DNA of 64,000 nucleotides, taken from NCBI RefSeq assembly GCF_035712445.1, contig NZ_DASTAT010000055.1:1-64000 (forward strand). Reading direction: 5' to 3'. Source of the DNA: Oligoflexus sp. (GTDB lineage: Bacteria; Bdellovibrionota_B; Oligoflexia; Oligoflexales; Oligoflexaceae). Both the position numbers and the translations under genes were made by a program. How positions within the stretch are numbered: position 1 is the stretch's first letter; every line of letters starts with the position of its first letter. The notes beneath the pieces are model-generated. The model made no database searches and was not told where the DNA came from. It saw nothing but the letters and a program-made list of their open reading frames with translations. Shown one piece after another: positions 1 through 7,741 of this stretch.

Positions 1-156
1 ATGCAGATAAACCCGTGACGCGGCCCCCAGGCCTCCAAGGTTCACTCCATCCGCCGTGAAGACAAGGACAGTGGGGCGTTCGGTGCCGACTGTCAGAGCG
101 GGGTTATCGGTGAATCTTAGATCGTTCCTCACCCAGATGACATCGGCACTTCGCAT
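1..156 (-). CDS. phr: DNA photolyase / cryptochrome family protein, N-terminal fragment cut by the window edge
   Basis: The reverse strand from the ATG at 156 reads 52 codons without a stop to the window edge. It opens with MRSADVIWVRNDLRFTDNPA, the typical start of the photolyase alpha/beta antenna domain (the family usually reads VxWFRxDLRxxDNxAL). Photolyases repair UV-induced pyrimidine dimers using blue light and FAD; relatives act as photoreceptors. Only about a tenth of the protein is present, so the subtype (CPD, 6-4, FeS-type or cryptochrome) cannot be decided. The start lies 5 bases after the stop of the B12-domain MerR regulator, so the two genes are almost certainly co-transcribed. 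That arrangement is known for LitR/CarH light-dependent regulators. Family call is firm; function within the family is open. Confidence 0.85.
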   Translation of the reverse strand, partial: MRSADVIWVRNDLRFTDNPALTVGTERPTVLVFTADGVNLGGLGAASRVYLH

Positions 157-161
157 GAACT

Positions 162-1112
162 TTACACCCGTTTGATATTGGCCAGGAGCCTGTCGAGTTC
201 TTCCAGGGAAGGCAGCTCGCGCAGCCTTTCCGATTGCATCGATTTTTCCCCGCGCGGCATGCCACCGACCCAAACCTCGCACACCTTGGGCAGACGCTTC
301 ATCAGGTCGTCAAGGAAGTTACGGTTGGCCTCGGTGTAACCATCGAGGGGCGGCAGACCCACGACCACGCAGTTGGCTGAGAGGGCCTCGGTGGCTTCGG
401 CCAGCGAAGCCGCGGGCAGGTTGGGCCCAAGGTAAAAGGTGGGGTAGCCGTGATACGCGCAGAGCACCGCGGCCACCATCACCCCAAACTCGTGCAGGTT
501 GCCCTCGGACGTTGCCAAAACAAAGGACTTCGGCGATTTGGTATCGCCCATCATCGCATGCGAATGAGTCAGGAGATAGAAGAGCTGCAGCAGGTGATAC
601 TTCACGATCGCCGAGAGCGCATGCTCCTGGCCTATGGTGAATTCATCGCGGGCCACATACTCACCGATTCGCGACATCAGAGGTAAAACGACCTGAAAAA
701 GGTACTCGCGCACACCATATTCGGCCTTGGCCTGCTGCAGGAGCACGTTGATCTTCACCAGCTCGTAGCGGCTGACGGCCTCTTCGATCCGCAGGGCCAA
801 TTCCTCGGCTCTGGAATTCTGCAGCGCCACCGCATCGCCCATGTCCGGTGTCTGCGCGGCTTCGTTCAGAAGACTGCTGAGTTCCGGCAGGGTATGACTC
901 GCAATGTTTCCAATCAGAAAACCCTTGCGAATCAAAAGAGCGATCAGTTTCAGTTTCTCCAGATCCTCGATGGAATAGACCCTGCGGCCGTTTTCCAGGC
1001 GCCTGGGTTTGACAACGCCGTAGCGTCTCTCCCACGCGCGCAAAGTGTGTTCGTTAATGCCGGTTAGCTGGCATATGGTTTTGACGCTCAGTTTATCCTC
1101 GATCAATGTCAA
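162..1112 (-). CDS. MerR-family transcriptional regulator with C-terminal cobalamin-binding domain (CarH/LitR type)
   Basis: This 316-residue protein has a MerR winged-helix DNA-binding domain at about residues 8-75 (ICQLTGINEHTLRAWERRYG, then NGRRVYS). A helical B12-cap region follows at about 105-185, then a cobalamin-binding Rossmann domain at about 195-290. The base-on-to-His motif appears as GNLHEFG (H207) and a late GG lies near 283. CarH and LitR bind adenosylcobalamin in the dark, repress light-inducible genes and fall apart in light. The Wx9EH motif that caps adenosylcobalamin is present as V153...E163-H164, so the tryptophan is replaced by valine. The gene leads a probable operon with the photolyase. 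Its upstream region carries repeated GCACAAGT motifs that could be its own operators. Identity as a B12-MerR protein is secure; light sensing is inferred from family and context. Confidence 0.88.
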   Translation of the reverse strand: MTLIEDKLSVKTICQLTGINEHTLRAWERRYGVVKPRRLENGRRVYSIEDLEKLKLIALLIRKGFLIGNIASHTLPELSSLLNEAAQTPDMGDAVALQNSRAEELALRIEEAVSRYELVKINVLLQQAKAEYGVREYLFQVVLPLMSRIGEYVARDEFTIGQEHALSAIVKYHLLQLFYLLTHSHAMMGDTKSPKSFVLATSEGNLHEFGVMVAAVLCAYHGYPTFYLGPNLPAASLAEATEALSANCVVVGLPPLDGYTEANRNFLDDLMKRLPKVCEVWVGGMPRGEKSMQSERLRELPSLEELDRLLANIKRV

Positions 1113-1152
1113 CTCCAGGGTGGAAGCTCCTTCCTGCGCGCTGCCTTATGAA

Positions 1153-1247
1153 GATCATCATGCGGCTTGTGCACAGGAATAAGCCTTGGATATGATGATC
1201 CTAATCTTCCAAGCCGGCTTGCACAAGTCAACCCCTCCCTGCACAAG
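1153..1247. promoter_or_regulatory. Inverted repeat and repeated GCACAAG motifs upstream of the B12-MerR gene
   Basis: Just upstream of the regulator gene, GATCATCAT (1153-1161) and ATGATGATC (1192-1200) form a perfect 9-bp inverted repeat around TTGTGCACAG. Downstream of it the octamer GCACAAGT occurs twice in direct orientation, 19 bp apart (1221-1228 and 1240-1247). The reverse motif TTGTGC lies at 1168-1173, and a further GCACAAGT sits at 1695-1702 on the folE side. CarH/LitR proteins bind repeated short sites in their own promoters, so this is a plausible autoregulatory operator. The motif assignment is inference. Confidence 0.45.
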
Positions 1248-1752
1248 TTTTTACCGAGTAATCAGAACCCGCGAACCGGCTTGACGACTCCCTGCGAAAA
1301 TTTATTGAATTGCTTAACGCAATCCATGAGTTAGGAGAAAAAGCGAGGTGCTTTCGCTTTTCTCTGACTCTTTCTTTATAGCAGGCCATGAATAGGTTTT
1401 GCATCAGAATAATCATGCTAATGCTGTTCAGCAGAAAGAAACTCGCGGGGGACCGCGTGGCTGCCCAGCACAAAGGGGCATGCCGGTGTTGAGGCGCCCG
1501 AGGAATTGTCTTGGGAAAAAAGCTGGGAGTGCCTGAATTAGGCAAAGGGAGTTGCTTCGAAACAGCCATGGCGGCAGTTGCGTTTCCTGATCCAGGTGGA
1601 TGATTGAGGAAAATCGTGGCCACTAATTTTCCTACTCAAGGTCCTTATAGCAAATAATACACAGCTTTTGTACAGGGTTTTTTTAACAGAAGCTGCACAA
1701 GTTTGCGCAGGTCGAGGACGCTTTCTGGCCCCGATTTCGGTCAAATCCATAA
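1248..1752. other. Non-coding stretch between divergent regulator and folE units
   Basis: About 500 bases with no reading frame that looks like a protein: candidate frames lack ribosome binding sites and have unnatural composition. The only motif I see is an extra copy of GCACAAGT at 1695-1702, shortly after TTTTGTACAGG near 1667-1677. The space may hold long untranslated leaders or extra operators. Confidence 0.5.
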
Positions 1753-1774
1753 ACATTACAGACAAATGTAATGT
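1753..1774. promoter_or_regulatory. Perfect palindrome upstream of folE, candidate operator
   Basis: ACATTACA (1753-1760) and TGTAATGT (1767-1774) are exact inverted complements separated by 6 bases. The element lies about 60 bases upstream of the likely folE -35 box. The TACA/TGTA half-sites are of the kind reported for LitR-type regulators, although the spacing differs from sites I remember. It is a good candidate for a dimeric or tetrameric regulator site controlling folE and the exporter. Confidence 0.5.
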
Positions 1775-1833
1775 GAACAGGTATTGAATTAGTATTGTTG
1801 ATTCATTTTTTATGCAATCTCAACGATGAAGAC

Positions 1834-1860
1834 TTGCCAAGACATCATAAGAAGTATAAT
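1834..1860 (+). promoter_or_regulatory. Probable folE promoter
   Basis: TTGCCA at 1834-1839 and a consensus TATAAT at 1855-1860 are separated by 15 bases, which is short for sigma-70 and suggests a promoter that may need activation. An alternative is TTGAAT (1784-1789) with TTTTAT (1808-1813), spacing 18. The folE start codon is 38 bases downstream of the TATAAT. Confidence 0.5.
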
Positions 1861-1898
1861 GACAATGCCTTGGCGATGATCGGAAAAGAGGATGACCT

Positions 1899-2552
1899 AT
1901 GCCGAAGACGAACAAATCCCTGCGCAGTCAGCCTATCAACCTGCCACCCGAAGCGGCTGAACTGGGCGCCGTCACGCGAGCCACAGCGCGCGCTGTACAG
2001 AAACAGCAAAGCGCTGTGGAAGCCGGTCGCCGCATCCTGGATTTGACCGGAGAGAATACCGAGCGCGAAGGTCTGCGCGACACGCCTCAGCGTTTTGCCA
2101 AGGCCTACCAGGCTTTGCTGGACGGCTATAACCTTAGCCCGGCAGAAGCCGTCGGTAAAGGCGTCTTTCCCAGTGAAGGTCAGGGCCTCGTAGCAGTCGA
2201 GGACGTCGAGTTCTATTCCATGTGCGAACATCACCTGCTGCCCTTCTGGGGCAAAGCCACGGTCGCTTACTTTCCCGGTGAAAAGATTCTGGGCCTTTCG
2301 AAGATTCCCCGTCTCGTGGATGTCTTCGCTCGCCGCGTGCAGGTTCAGGAAAGGATCACCCAGCAGGTGCTGGATGCCGTGCAGAATCTGATCAGCCCGC
2401 GAGCCGTGATGGTCAAGGTCCAGGCCCAGCATCTCTGCATGATGATGCGCGGCGTGGAAAAGCAGCAGTCGCAGACGACCACCCAGTCCATCTATGGCTT
2501 CGACAATCTCCAGGACTATGAAAAGCAGCAGCTCTTGCGGCTGATGAAGTAA
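1899..2552 (+). CDS. folE: GTP cyclohydrolase I
   Basis: This 217-residue enzyme converts GTP to 7,8-dihydroneopterin triphosphate, the first step of folate and pterin synthesis, in the cytoplasm. The zinc ligands are visible as C109 and H112 in YSMCEHHLLPF and C180 in QHLCMMMRG. The GLSKIPRLVD segment and the C-terminal TRxxF-like core are also present. The start at 1899 has an AGAGGA ribosome binding site. The stop codon overlaps the ATG of the following transporter by one base. The setting opposite a B12-MerR/photolyase unit suggests that this copy may supply pterin (for example the methenyltetrahydrofolate antenna of photolyases) under light control. The enzyme assignment is very secure; light regulation is inferred. 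Confidence 0.96.
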   Translation: MPKTNKSLRSQPINLPPEAAELGAVTRATARAVQKQQSAVEAGRRILDLTGENTEREGLRDTPQRFAKAYQALLDGYNLSPAEAVGKGVFPSEGQGLVAVEDVEFYSMCEHHLLPFWGKATVAYFPGEKILGLSKIPRLVDVFARRVQVQERITQQVLDAVQNLISPRAVMVKVQAQHLCMMMRGVEKQQSQTTTQSIYGFDNLQDYEKQQLLRLMK

Positions 2553-3766
2553 TGAAAGAAAGCGTCCTGAACGAACCCTCGTTTCGGCTCTTTCTTGTCT
2601 ATCGGCTGCTGGTGACCCTGGCGATTCAGATGCAATCGGTGGCGGTCGCCTGGCAGGTCTATAATCTTTCACATAGCGCCCTGCACCTTGGTTACGTGGG
2701 CCTTGCGATCTTCCTTCCGAACCTTCTTTTTGCCTTGCCGGGTGGGCGTGCGGCCGATCGCTATCCGCGAAGGCGGACCATGCTCATCAGCATCAGCCTG
2801 ATTCTTCTGACCTCGGCCTCGCTGCTTCTCTCCCATCTTTTTCCCCGGAATGGACTCGGGCAGATTTATATCACGCTTGGCCTTCTGGGATTGGCGCGGG
2901 CTTATTACGGCCCGGCGGCCACTGCCTATCTTGCCCAGCTTGTGCCGACCCATCAGCTGCCGCGGGCGGTCGCTATCAATTCCACTGCATTTCAGCTGTC
3001 CACCATCATGGGCCCGGCCTTGGCGGGTGTGATTGTGGCTCTGCCCGACGCTTCGGTGGCCACGGTGTATGCGACCTGTCTCGTCTTTTTGCTGGCCGCT
3101 GTTCTGATCCTTCTCAGGCTGCCGATGCTGCCGGTTCCCGGCGGACCAGGTCGCGATCTGGACATCCTGGGCGGGCTTCGTTATGTCTGGGGAAACAAGC
3201 TGATCCTGGGCGCTATTTCGCTCGATCTTTTTGCTGTGCTTTTAGGGGGCGCGGTCGCTCTTTTGCCGGTCTTCGCCCGGGACATCCTGCATGTGGGGGC
3301 GGCGGGGCTCGGAACGATGCGGAGTGCCCCGGCCTTGGGTGCGACGCTGATGGCGATCTATCTTTCCCTGCGGCCTTTGAAGGGCCATGTCGGTCATAAG
3401 ATGCTCGGGGCCGTGCTGCTCTTTGGCATCGCCACCGTGGGTTTCGGACTGTCCAGGAACTATCATTTTTCCCTCGCTTGCCTTGTGCTGCTGGGCGCCA
3501 CCGATATGATCAGCGTGGTCGTGCGGCAGACTCTGATTCAAACTCACACGCCGGATGTCATGCGAGGCCGGGTGAGTGCTGTGAATATGGTGTTCATCGG
3601 CGCTTCGAATGAACTCGGTGAATTCGAATCAGGCGTGACTGCCGCCTGGCTTGGCACTGTGCCGGCTGTGGTGCTGGGGGGCGTTGGAACCTGTCTTGTC
3701 GTTCTGATTTGGTCCCTTATCTTTCCCACTTTGCGTAAAGTCGACAAGCTCCACCTCGGACAGTAG
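2552..3766 (+). CDS. MFS transporter (EntS/MFS_3-like exporter)
   Basis: A 404-residue inner-membrane protein with about 12 hydrophobic segments and a major-facilitator signature in the loop after segment 2 (PGGRAADRYPRRRTM). The LLGLARAYYGPAATAYLAQLV region and late GASNELGEFESG motif are typical of the enterobactin-exporter-like MFS_3 group, which pumps out siderophores or drugs. The substrate cannot be read from sequence. Its ATG overlaps the folE stop (TAATG), so the two genes are translationally coupled. Its last 138 bases overlap, tail to tail, the 3' end of the histidine kinase on the other strand. Family is firm, substrate unknown. Confidence 0.9.
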   Translation: MKESVLNEPSFRLFLVYRLLVTLAIQMQSVAVAWQVYNLSHSALHLGYVGLAIFLPNLLFALPGGRAADRYPRRRTMLISISLILLTSASLLLSHLFPRNGLGQIYITLGLLGLARAYYGPAATAYLAQLVPTHQLPRAVAINSTAFQLSTIMGPALAGVIVALPDASVATVYATCLVFLLAAVLILLRLPMLPVPGGPGRDLDILGGLRYVWGNKLILGAISLDLFAVLLGGAVALLPVFARDILHVGAAGLGTMRSAPALGATLMAIYLSLRPLKGHVGHKMLGAVLLFGIATVGFGLSRNYHFSLACLVLLGATDMISVVVRQTLIQTHTPDVMRGRVSAVNMVFIGASNELGEFESGVTAAWLGTVPAVVLGGVGTCLVVLIWSLIFPTLRKVDKLHLGQ

Positions 3767-5695
3767 ACGCTCCTTGGGTATACGAATGCTGGCCGTTGCG
3801 CCCTGTCCTGAACCCGGACTCTCCAGCTTCAATTCGAGTCCGAGATGCCGACAGGAATTGGCCGCATAATGAAGGCCGAAGCCATGACCCAAAGATTTGG
3901 TGCTGAAGCCGAAACGGAAGAGGCGGGATCCCACTTCGTCATCGAAACCATGACCGTTATCCTGGATGAAAAGAGTCAATCCCTCGTCATCCCGCGCGGT
4001 CGCAAAGCTGATGCGCCGCTGACCCTGGCCCTCGGTGGCGTCGATGGCGTTGCGAATCAGAACCGTCAGGATGCTTTCAAAAAGAAACCTCTCGGTCAGA
4101 AACGTTGCATCATGCTGCACCTGCATTCGCTCCTCGACGCGATGACGGCGGAAGGTTCCGAAGTAAAGGAGGAGCGTATGATGCAGAAGCTCCGAAAGCT
4201 TATAGGCCTCGGGGCTTTCGCTCTGATGCACGAAGGCCAGCTGGGACGAGATCGCGGCCATGGCCATGCGCACGTTATCGATCAGCCCGCGCAGTATCCC
4301 CTGAACATGCTGAAGCGCCTCCTGCTCGGCCGCCTCCAGCCTTGTGATCATGGGCTGCAGGGATTCGGTCGCACGCGGATCGGTTTGCCATTTTTTCAAA
4401 AAGGCCATGGTCAGCTGTCCGGGAGCATCGCGCTCCATATGTTCGCGCAAAAGCGTGCTCTGGATATTGAGCGAGGTGATGATATTGCCGATATTGTGCA
4501 GGGTCAGCGCGGCCACTTCCGACTGGCCGAGGCGCTTGGCGGTATCCAGCAACTCCTTCTGGGCATCGATCAGCTGACGGTTGCTGGTCTCCAGTTCCTG
4601 GTTCTTTCGTTCAAGATCGCGGGTCGTCTGATTCAGTTCGGCCGTGCGCCTCTCCACAAGGTTCTGCAGATGCCGGGAAATCACGAGGCGCCAGAGATAG
4701 GCCACGGCCATAATCAAAAGGCCCAGGGAAGCCAAAAGGATCCAGGCATAGGACATGCGCACGGTGTCTGCGAGCTGACGTGAGGCGCTGGACGTCCCGA
4801 CGGTCAGGCGCAGATTCCACCCCAGCGACGGCGCATAGGGGGGCGCCTGAAGAAAGGATGAACCGCTCATGAAATCACCATCATCGGTCTCAATCAAAGA
4901 CCAGATCTTGGCTGCCCGTGATCGATCCGCTGTCCCAGGGTAACGGGCCGGACGTTCATTCGCACCCTGGAATTTAATCTGGGCGCCCGCCTCGGCCATG
5001 CGTTCACCTTGAGCATTGATCAATTCCAAACGGGCCACGGAGAATCCGCCCGCGTGAAACATCGCATAGGCCTGATCGAGTTCCTTTTGTATCCACCGCA
5101 CGCCTACGCGCAGGGCTATCACCCCGCGCACGGTTCCCTTGGAATCGGTGATGGCTGAAGCGAAGGTGGTCGTGCGCGCGTTGCGTCCATCCATCCAGGC
5201 GAGGTACGGATCCGCTGCGGGGTCCTGCACATAGGTTTGCCCGGAAAGGGCCACCTGAAACCAGCGCTCCTGCCTGAAATCATAGGCCCGCAAGGGATCG
5301 AGTTTCAACGCGTCGCCTTCCGGTCCCAGCGTGTTGCTGCCGATGAGCCGGCCTCGGGTATCGGTGACCAGGACCAGATCGTAAATCTGATACAGCTGCA
5401 CAAAAGTATTCAGTACCTCGGCGATCGCTTTGGGATCCATCGATTGGACGGCAGGGTTTCTGGCAAAAGCATACAGATCGTAATAACGTTCGTTCATCTG
5501 CGAACCCAGGCCGTGATGCACGGCGACGGACATGGCATCCATGGCATCAAAGAGAAGGCTTTGGGCCTGATCCGCGAGGCGTTTAAAAAGCAGAAGGGAA
5601 CCGACGGCCATGGCCAGGATCACAAGGCCCACCACGAGGAGCACCTTGAAATCGAGACTGCGGATGGAATGAGAGAAAACTCTGAATCGGTTCAA
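3629..5695 (-). CDS. Sensor histidine kinase with periplasmic Cache-type sensor domain
   Basis: A 688-residue membrane kinase starting at a TTG with a strong AAGGAGG site. Segment order: TM helix at about 17-37; periplasmic double-Cache-like domain at about 40-300 (VTDTRGRLIGSN, GVIALRVGV); second TM at about 317-338; coiled coil at about 343-390; an H-box ALTLHNIGN with H400; and an HATPase domain at about 540-650 (IRNAIDAT, DNGHGF, GFGLHY). The HNIGN form of the H-box belongs to a subgroup of kinases that differs from classic HisKA. No receiver gene is adjacent, so it looks like an orphan kinase. The C-terminal tail after IRIPKE is polar and Gly/His/Lys-rich, and it lies antisense to the end of the MFS gene. 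The ligand is unknown. Confidence 0.9.
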   Translation of the reverse strand: MNRFRVFSHSIRSLDFKVLLVVGLVILAMAVGSLLLFKRLADQAQSLLFDAMDAMSVAVHHGLGSQMNERYYDLYAFARNPAVQSMDPKAIAEVLNTFVQLYQIYDLVLVTDTRGRLIGSNTLGPEGDALKLDPLRAYDFRQERWFQVALSGQTYVQDPAADPYLAWMDGRNARTTTFASAITDSKGTVRGVIALRVGVRWIQKELDQAYAMFHAGGFSVARLELINAQGERMAEAGAQIKFQGANERPARYPGTADRSRAAKIWSLIETDDGDFMSGSSFLQAPPYAPSLGWNLRLTVGTSSASRQLADTVRMSYAWILLASLGLLIMAVAYLWRLVISRHLQNLVERRTAELNQTTRDLERKNQELETSNRQLIDAQKELLDTAKRLGQSEVAALTLHNIGNIITSLNIQSTLLREHMERDAPGQLTMAFLKKWQTDPRATESLQPMITRLEAAEQEALQHVQGILRGLIDNVRMAMAAISSQLAFVHQSESPEAYKLSELLHHTLLLYFGTFRRHRVEERMQVQHDATFLTERFLFESILTVLIRNAIDATEGQGQRRISFATARDDEGLTLFIQDNGHGFDDEVGSRLFRFGFSTKSLGHGFGLHYAANSCRHLGLELKLESPGSGQGATASIRIPKERLLSEVELVDFTQSGKDKGPNQNDKTGSNAPQHHSRHSAKPGGSHA

Positions 5696-5757
5696 GCCGC
5701 CTCCTTCGGGGACTGGCGGCTATATTGGCGAATCGAAGAGACCTTGTCAGCAGAAAA

Positions 5758-6237
5758 TCAGCCTTTCAAAAGTTTCTCAATATCCGCCGTGATCGCCTCC
5801 GGCTTCACCGTCGGCGCATAGCGCTTGACGACCCGGCCGTCTTTATCCACCAGGAACTTGGTGAAGTTCCACTTGATATCCTTGAAGATGAAGCCGGGTT
5901 TTTCTTTCACAAGGTACTGGTAAAGGGGATGGGCCTTGGGCCCTTTCACATCGATCTTGGCGAACAGCGGAAACTTCACGCCGAAATTCATTTCACAGAA
6001 GGATTTGATATCCGCCTCGGAGCCGCTTTCCTGCTTGCCGAACTGATTGCAGGGAAAACCGAGGACCGTGAACTTCCTGTCTTTGTAAGTTTCATAAAGC
6101 TGCTCAAGGCCCTTGTACTGCGGCGTGAAGCCACAGCCACTGGCAGTATTCACGATCAGAAGAGTCTGCCCGCGGAAGTCAGCAAGGGATTGCTCATGGC
6201 CATCGATTGTCTTGGCCTTAAAATCGTAAATACCCAT
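5758..6237 (-). CDS. Glutathione peroxidase family thiol peroxidase
   Basis: A 159-residue cytoplasmic enzyme that reduces hydrogen and organic peroxides. The catalytic tetrad is clear: C35 in NTASGCGFTPQY, Q69 in FPCNQFGKQE, and W123-N124 in KWNFTKFL. It uses cysteine, not selenocysteine. Bacterial members usually draw electrons from thioredoxin. The resolving-cysteine candidate is C81 (SFCEMNFG). The start at 6237 follows a TGAGGAG site. It ends 62 bases before the start of the kinase gene on the same strand, so read-through is possible, but a shared function is not evident. Confidence 0.94.
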   Translation of the reverse strand: MGIYDFKAKTIDGHEQSLADFRGQTLLIVNTASGCGFTPQYKGLEQLYETYKDRKFTVLGFPCNQFGKQESGSEADIKSFCEMNFGVKFPLFAKIDVKGPKAHPLYQYLVKEKPGFIFKDIKWNFTKFLVDKDGRVVKRYAPTVKPEAITADIEKLLKG

Positions 6238-6561
6238 CGAAAAGACTCCTCAAAAGGAAAGTGGTCAACGGTTCCATTCATCTTTGCCTGAGCCGCCTTC
6301 GGCAAACAAGCACAATTTGAAATCCCCGCTTGCAGAAATCCCCTAAAGGTATCCGGCATTTGCCAGCAAAAACCCGCTTTTGCGCGACTCCATTCCGCTG
6401 TCATTGTCATTTTTTCAAAGCTTTCCCCCATGTTAGCTCGAAAAACTCGAACGTTACGCAGACGAAAGTGACAGAAAATGGCAGCCAAGCTCCTGATTTA
6501 CATAGGGAATTTTATGGTTTAACTCTTGCAAGAACAAGGGCAATTGGGGAGGGAACCGCTT
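6238..6561. other. Divergent intergenic region between peroxidase and lipoprotein genes
   Basis: About 320 bases holding the outward-facing leaders of both genes. A ribosome binding site GGGGAGGGA precedes the lipoprotein start. I see no clear consensus promoter, strong hairpin or credible small gene. Confidence 0.5.
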
Positions 6562-7728
6562 ATGCGTAACATTCGTTATGGTCTTTACGCTTTGGTGCTG
6601 CAGCTGACGGCCTGCTCGGAGTATCCGATGAGCAAGCTGCAGAACGCGCCTTTGAATTCACGGACCGTCTTTCAGCGCAAGGCCCAGGTGGCTCTGCGGG
6701 AAGCGACCGATGCTCTGAGCGATAGCAACCATCGCGGCCTGCAGGGTGCCGGTGGCATCGGTTTTCGCCTCCAGGAGATCGTGCAGCAGACCTGCACCAA
6801 TCAACCCGATGGCGCCGTCATCAGCATCCAGTCCTCGCAGACTTCGACCTTTGCGATGGATTCCATGGAAAAGAATTACCAAAAAGATATGTTCGTCAAC
6901 GCCCAGGTGGAGCGGTCCTATAAGCTCGTGGGCGAGGATCTGGAATGTGCCCGTAAGCAACCCATCATCGAAGTCGACCTGGATCGTGAGCTGGTGAATA
7001 TGCAGCTTGATGTCAAACATCGGCGCGAGGAAAAGACCTACATTTCCGAGCTGCAAAAACCCAAGGCTCCAGAAAAAACGGAGGCGACCGCAGCCGAAAG
7101 CACGGATGGGACCGCACCGGCCACGGATGAAGCCGCAGCCGTGCCTCCGCCCCCACCCTCGCGGCAGATGACGGCGATCAGCTCGCTGGTCGAGGGAACG
7201 CGCAAAGTCACCTTCACCGCCGCGCTCGGCGAGAACAATGATGATGTCAGCTACAGCAAGGAATCGCAGGGCACAGGCACCCGCCGGGAAACCGTGCAGT
7301 CCACCGAAAACGGTGATCAGGAGCTGAATTTCACCGTTCAAAGCCAATTCAAGATGGTGGATACCTATGATGAAAACGCCCGCGACCGCGCGGTCGGCCG
7401 GGGCCCCATCCGCAAAGAGATCACGAGCGGAACCGTGAAATCGACTCTGGCCGGCCAGGGTTCGGTGGAAACGACCTTCTCGGACCTCAAGCTAGAATTC
7501 ACCCAGGGTGCCTGCAAAGCCGTCTCGGGCAAGGTTCAAAGCCGCTTTATGAATGAAGGCGAGACCACGCCGCGGAAAACCGTGGACTTTGATGTGGCCA
7601 GCGGCTCGGTGAAAGTCACCGTGATGTCAGAAAGCGAAAACGCCGATCCCCTTATGGATCAGGCGGATATCCTGTCGTCGATGGACCTGCAGAAGGAACT
7701 CTGCGCGCAGGATGCATTTTTGGATTGA
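6562..7728 (+). CDS. Predicted lipoprotein, function unknown
   Basis: A 388-residue protein with signal peptide MRNIRYGLYALVLQLTAC; the lipobox cysteine is C18. I chose this ATG rather than the one 12 codons upstream because GGGGAGGGA precedes it and the signal peptide begins here. The mature part has a low-complexity Ala/Glu/Thr/Pro linker at about residues 165-200 ending in a proline run (AAAVPPPPPSRQM). This is followed by a beta-rich region with many Thr/Ser and charged residues, and two cysteines late in the chain (GACKA, LCAQD). I recognise no family. It probably sits in the inner leaflet of the outer membrane or on the surface. It is monocistronic and its end faces the next gene on the opposite strand. 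Confidence 0.8.
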   Translation: MRNIRYGLYALVLQLTACSEYPMSKLQNAPLNSRTVFQRKAQVALREATDALSDSNHRGLQGAGGIGFRLQEIVQQTCTNQPDGAVISIQSSQTSTFAMDSMEKNYQKDMFVNAQVERSYKLVGEDLECARKQPIIEVDLDRELVNMQLDVKHRREEKTYISELQKPKAPEKTEATAAESTDGTAPATDEAAAVPPPPPSRQMTAISSLVEGTRKVTFTAALGENNDDVSYSKESQGTGTRRETVQSTENGDQELNFTVQSQFKMVDTYDENARDRAVGRGPIRKEITSGTVKSTLAGQGSVETTFSDLKLEFTQGACKAVSGKVQSRFMNEGETTPRKTVDFDVASGSVKVTVMSESENADPLMDQADILSSMDLQKELCAQDAFLD

Positions 7729-7741
7729 TCCATTGACCGCG

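Noticed and set aside
1228..1765. Reverse-strand open frames between the B12-MerR gene and folE
   Set aside because: They lack ribosome binding sites, have low-complexity or unlikely composition, and overlap each other in different frames. The region looks regulatory.
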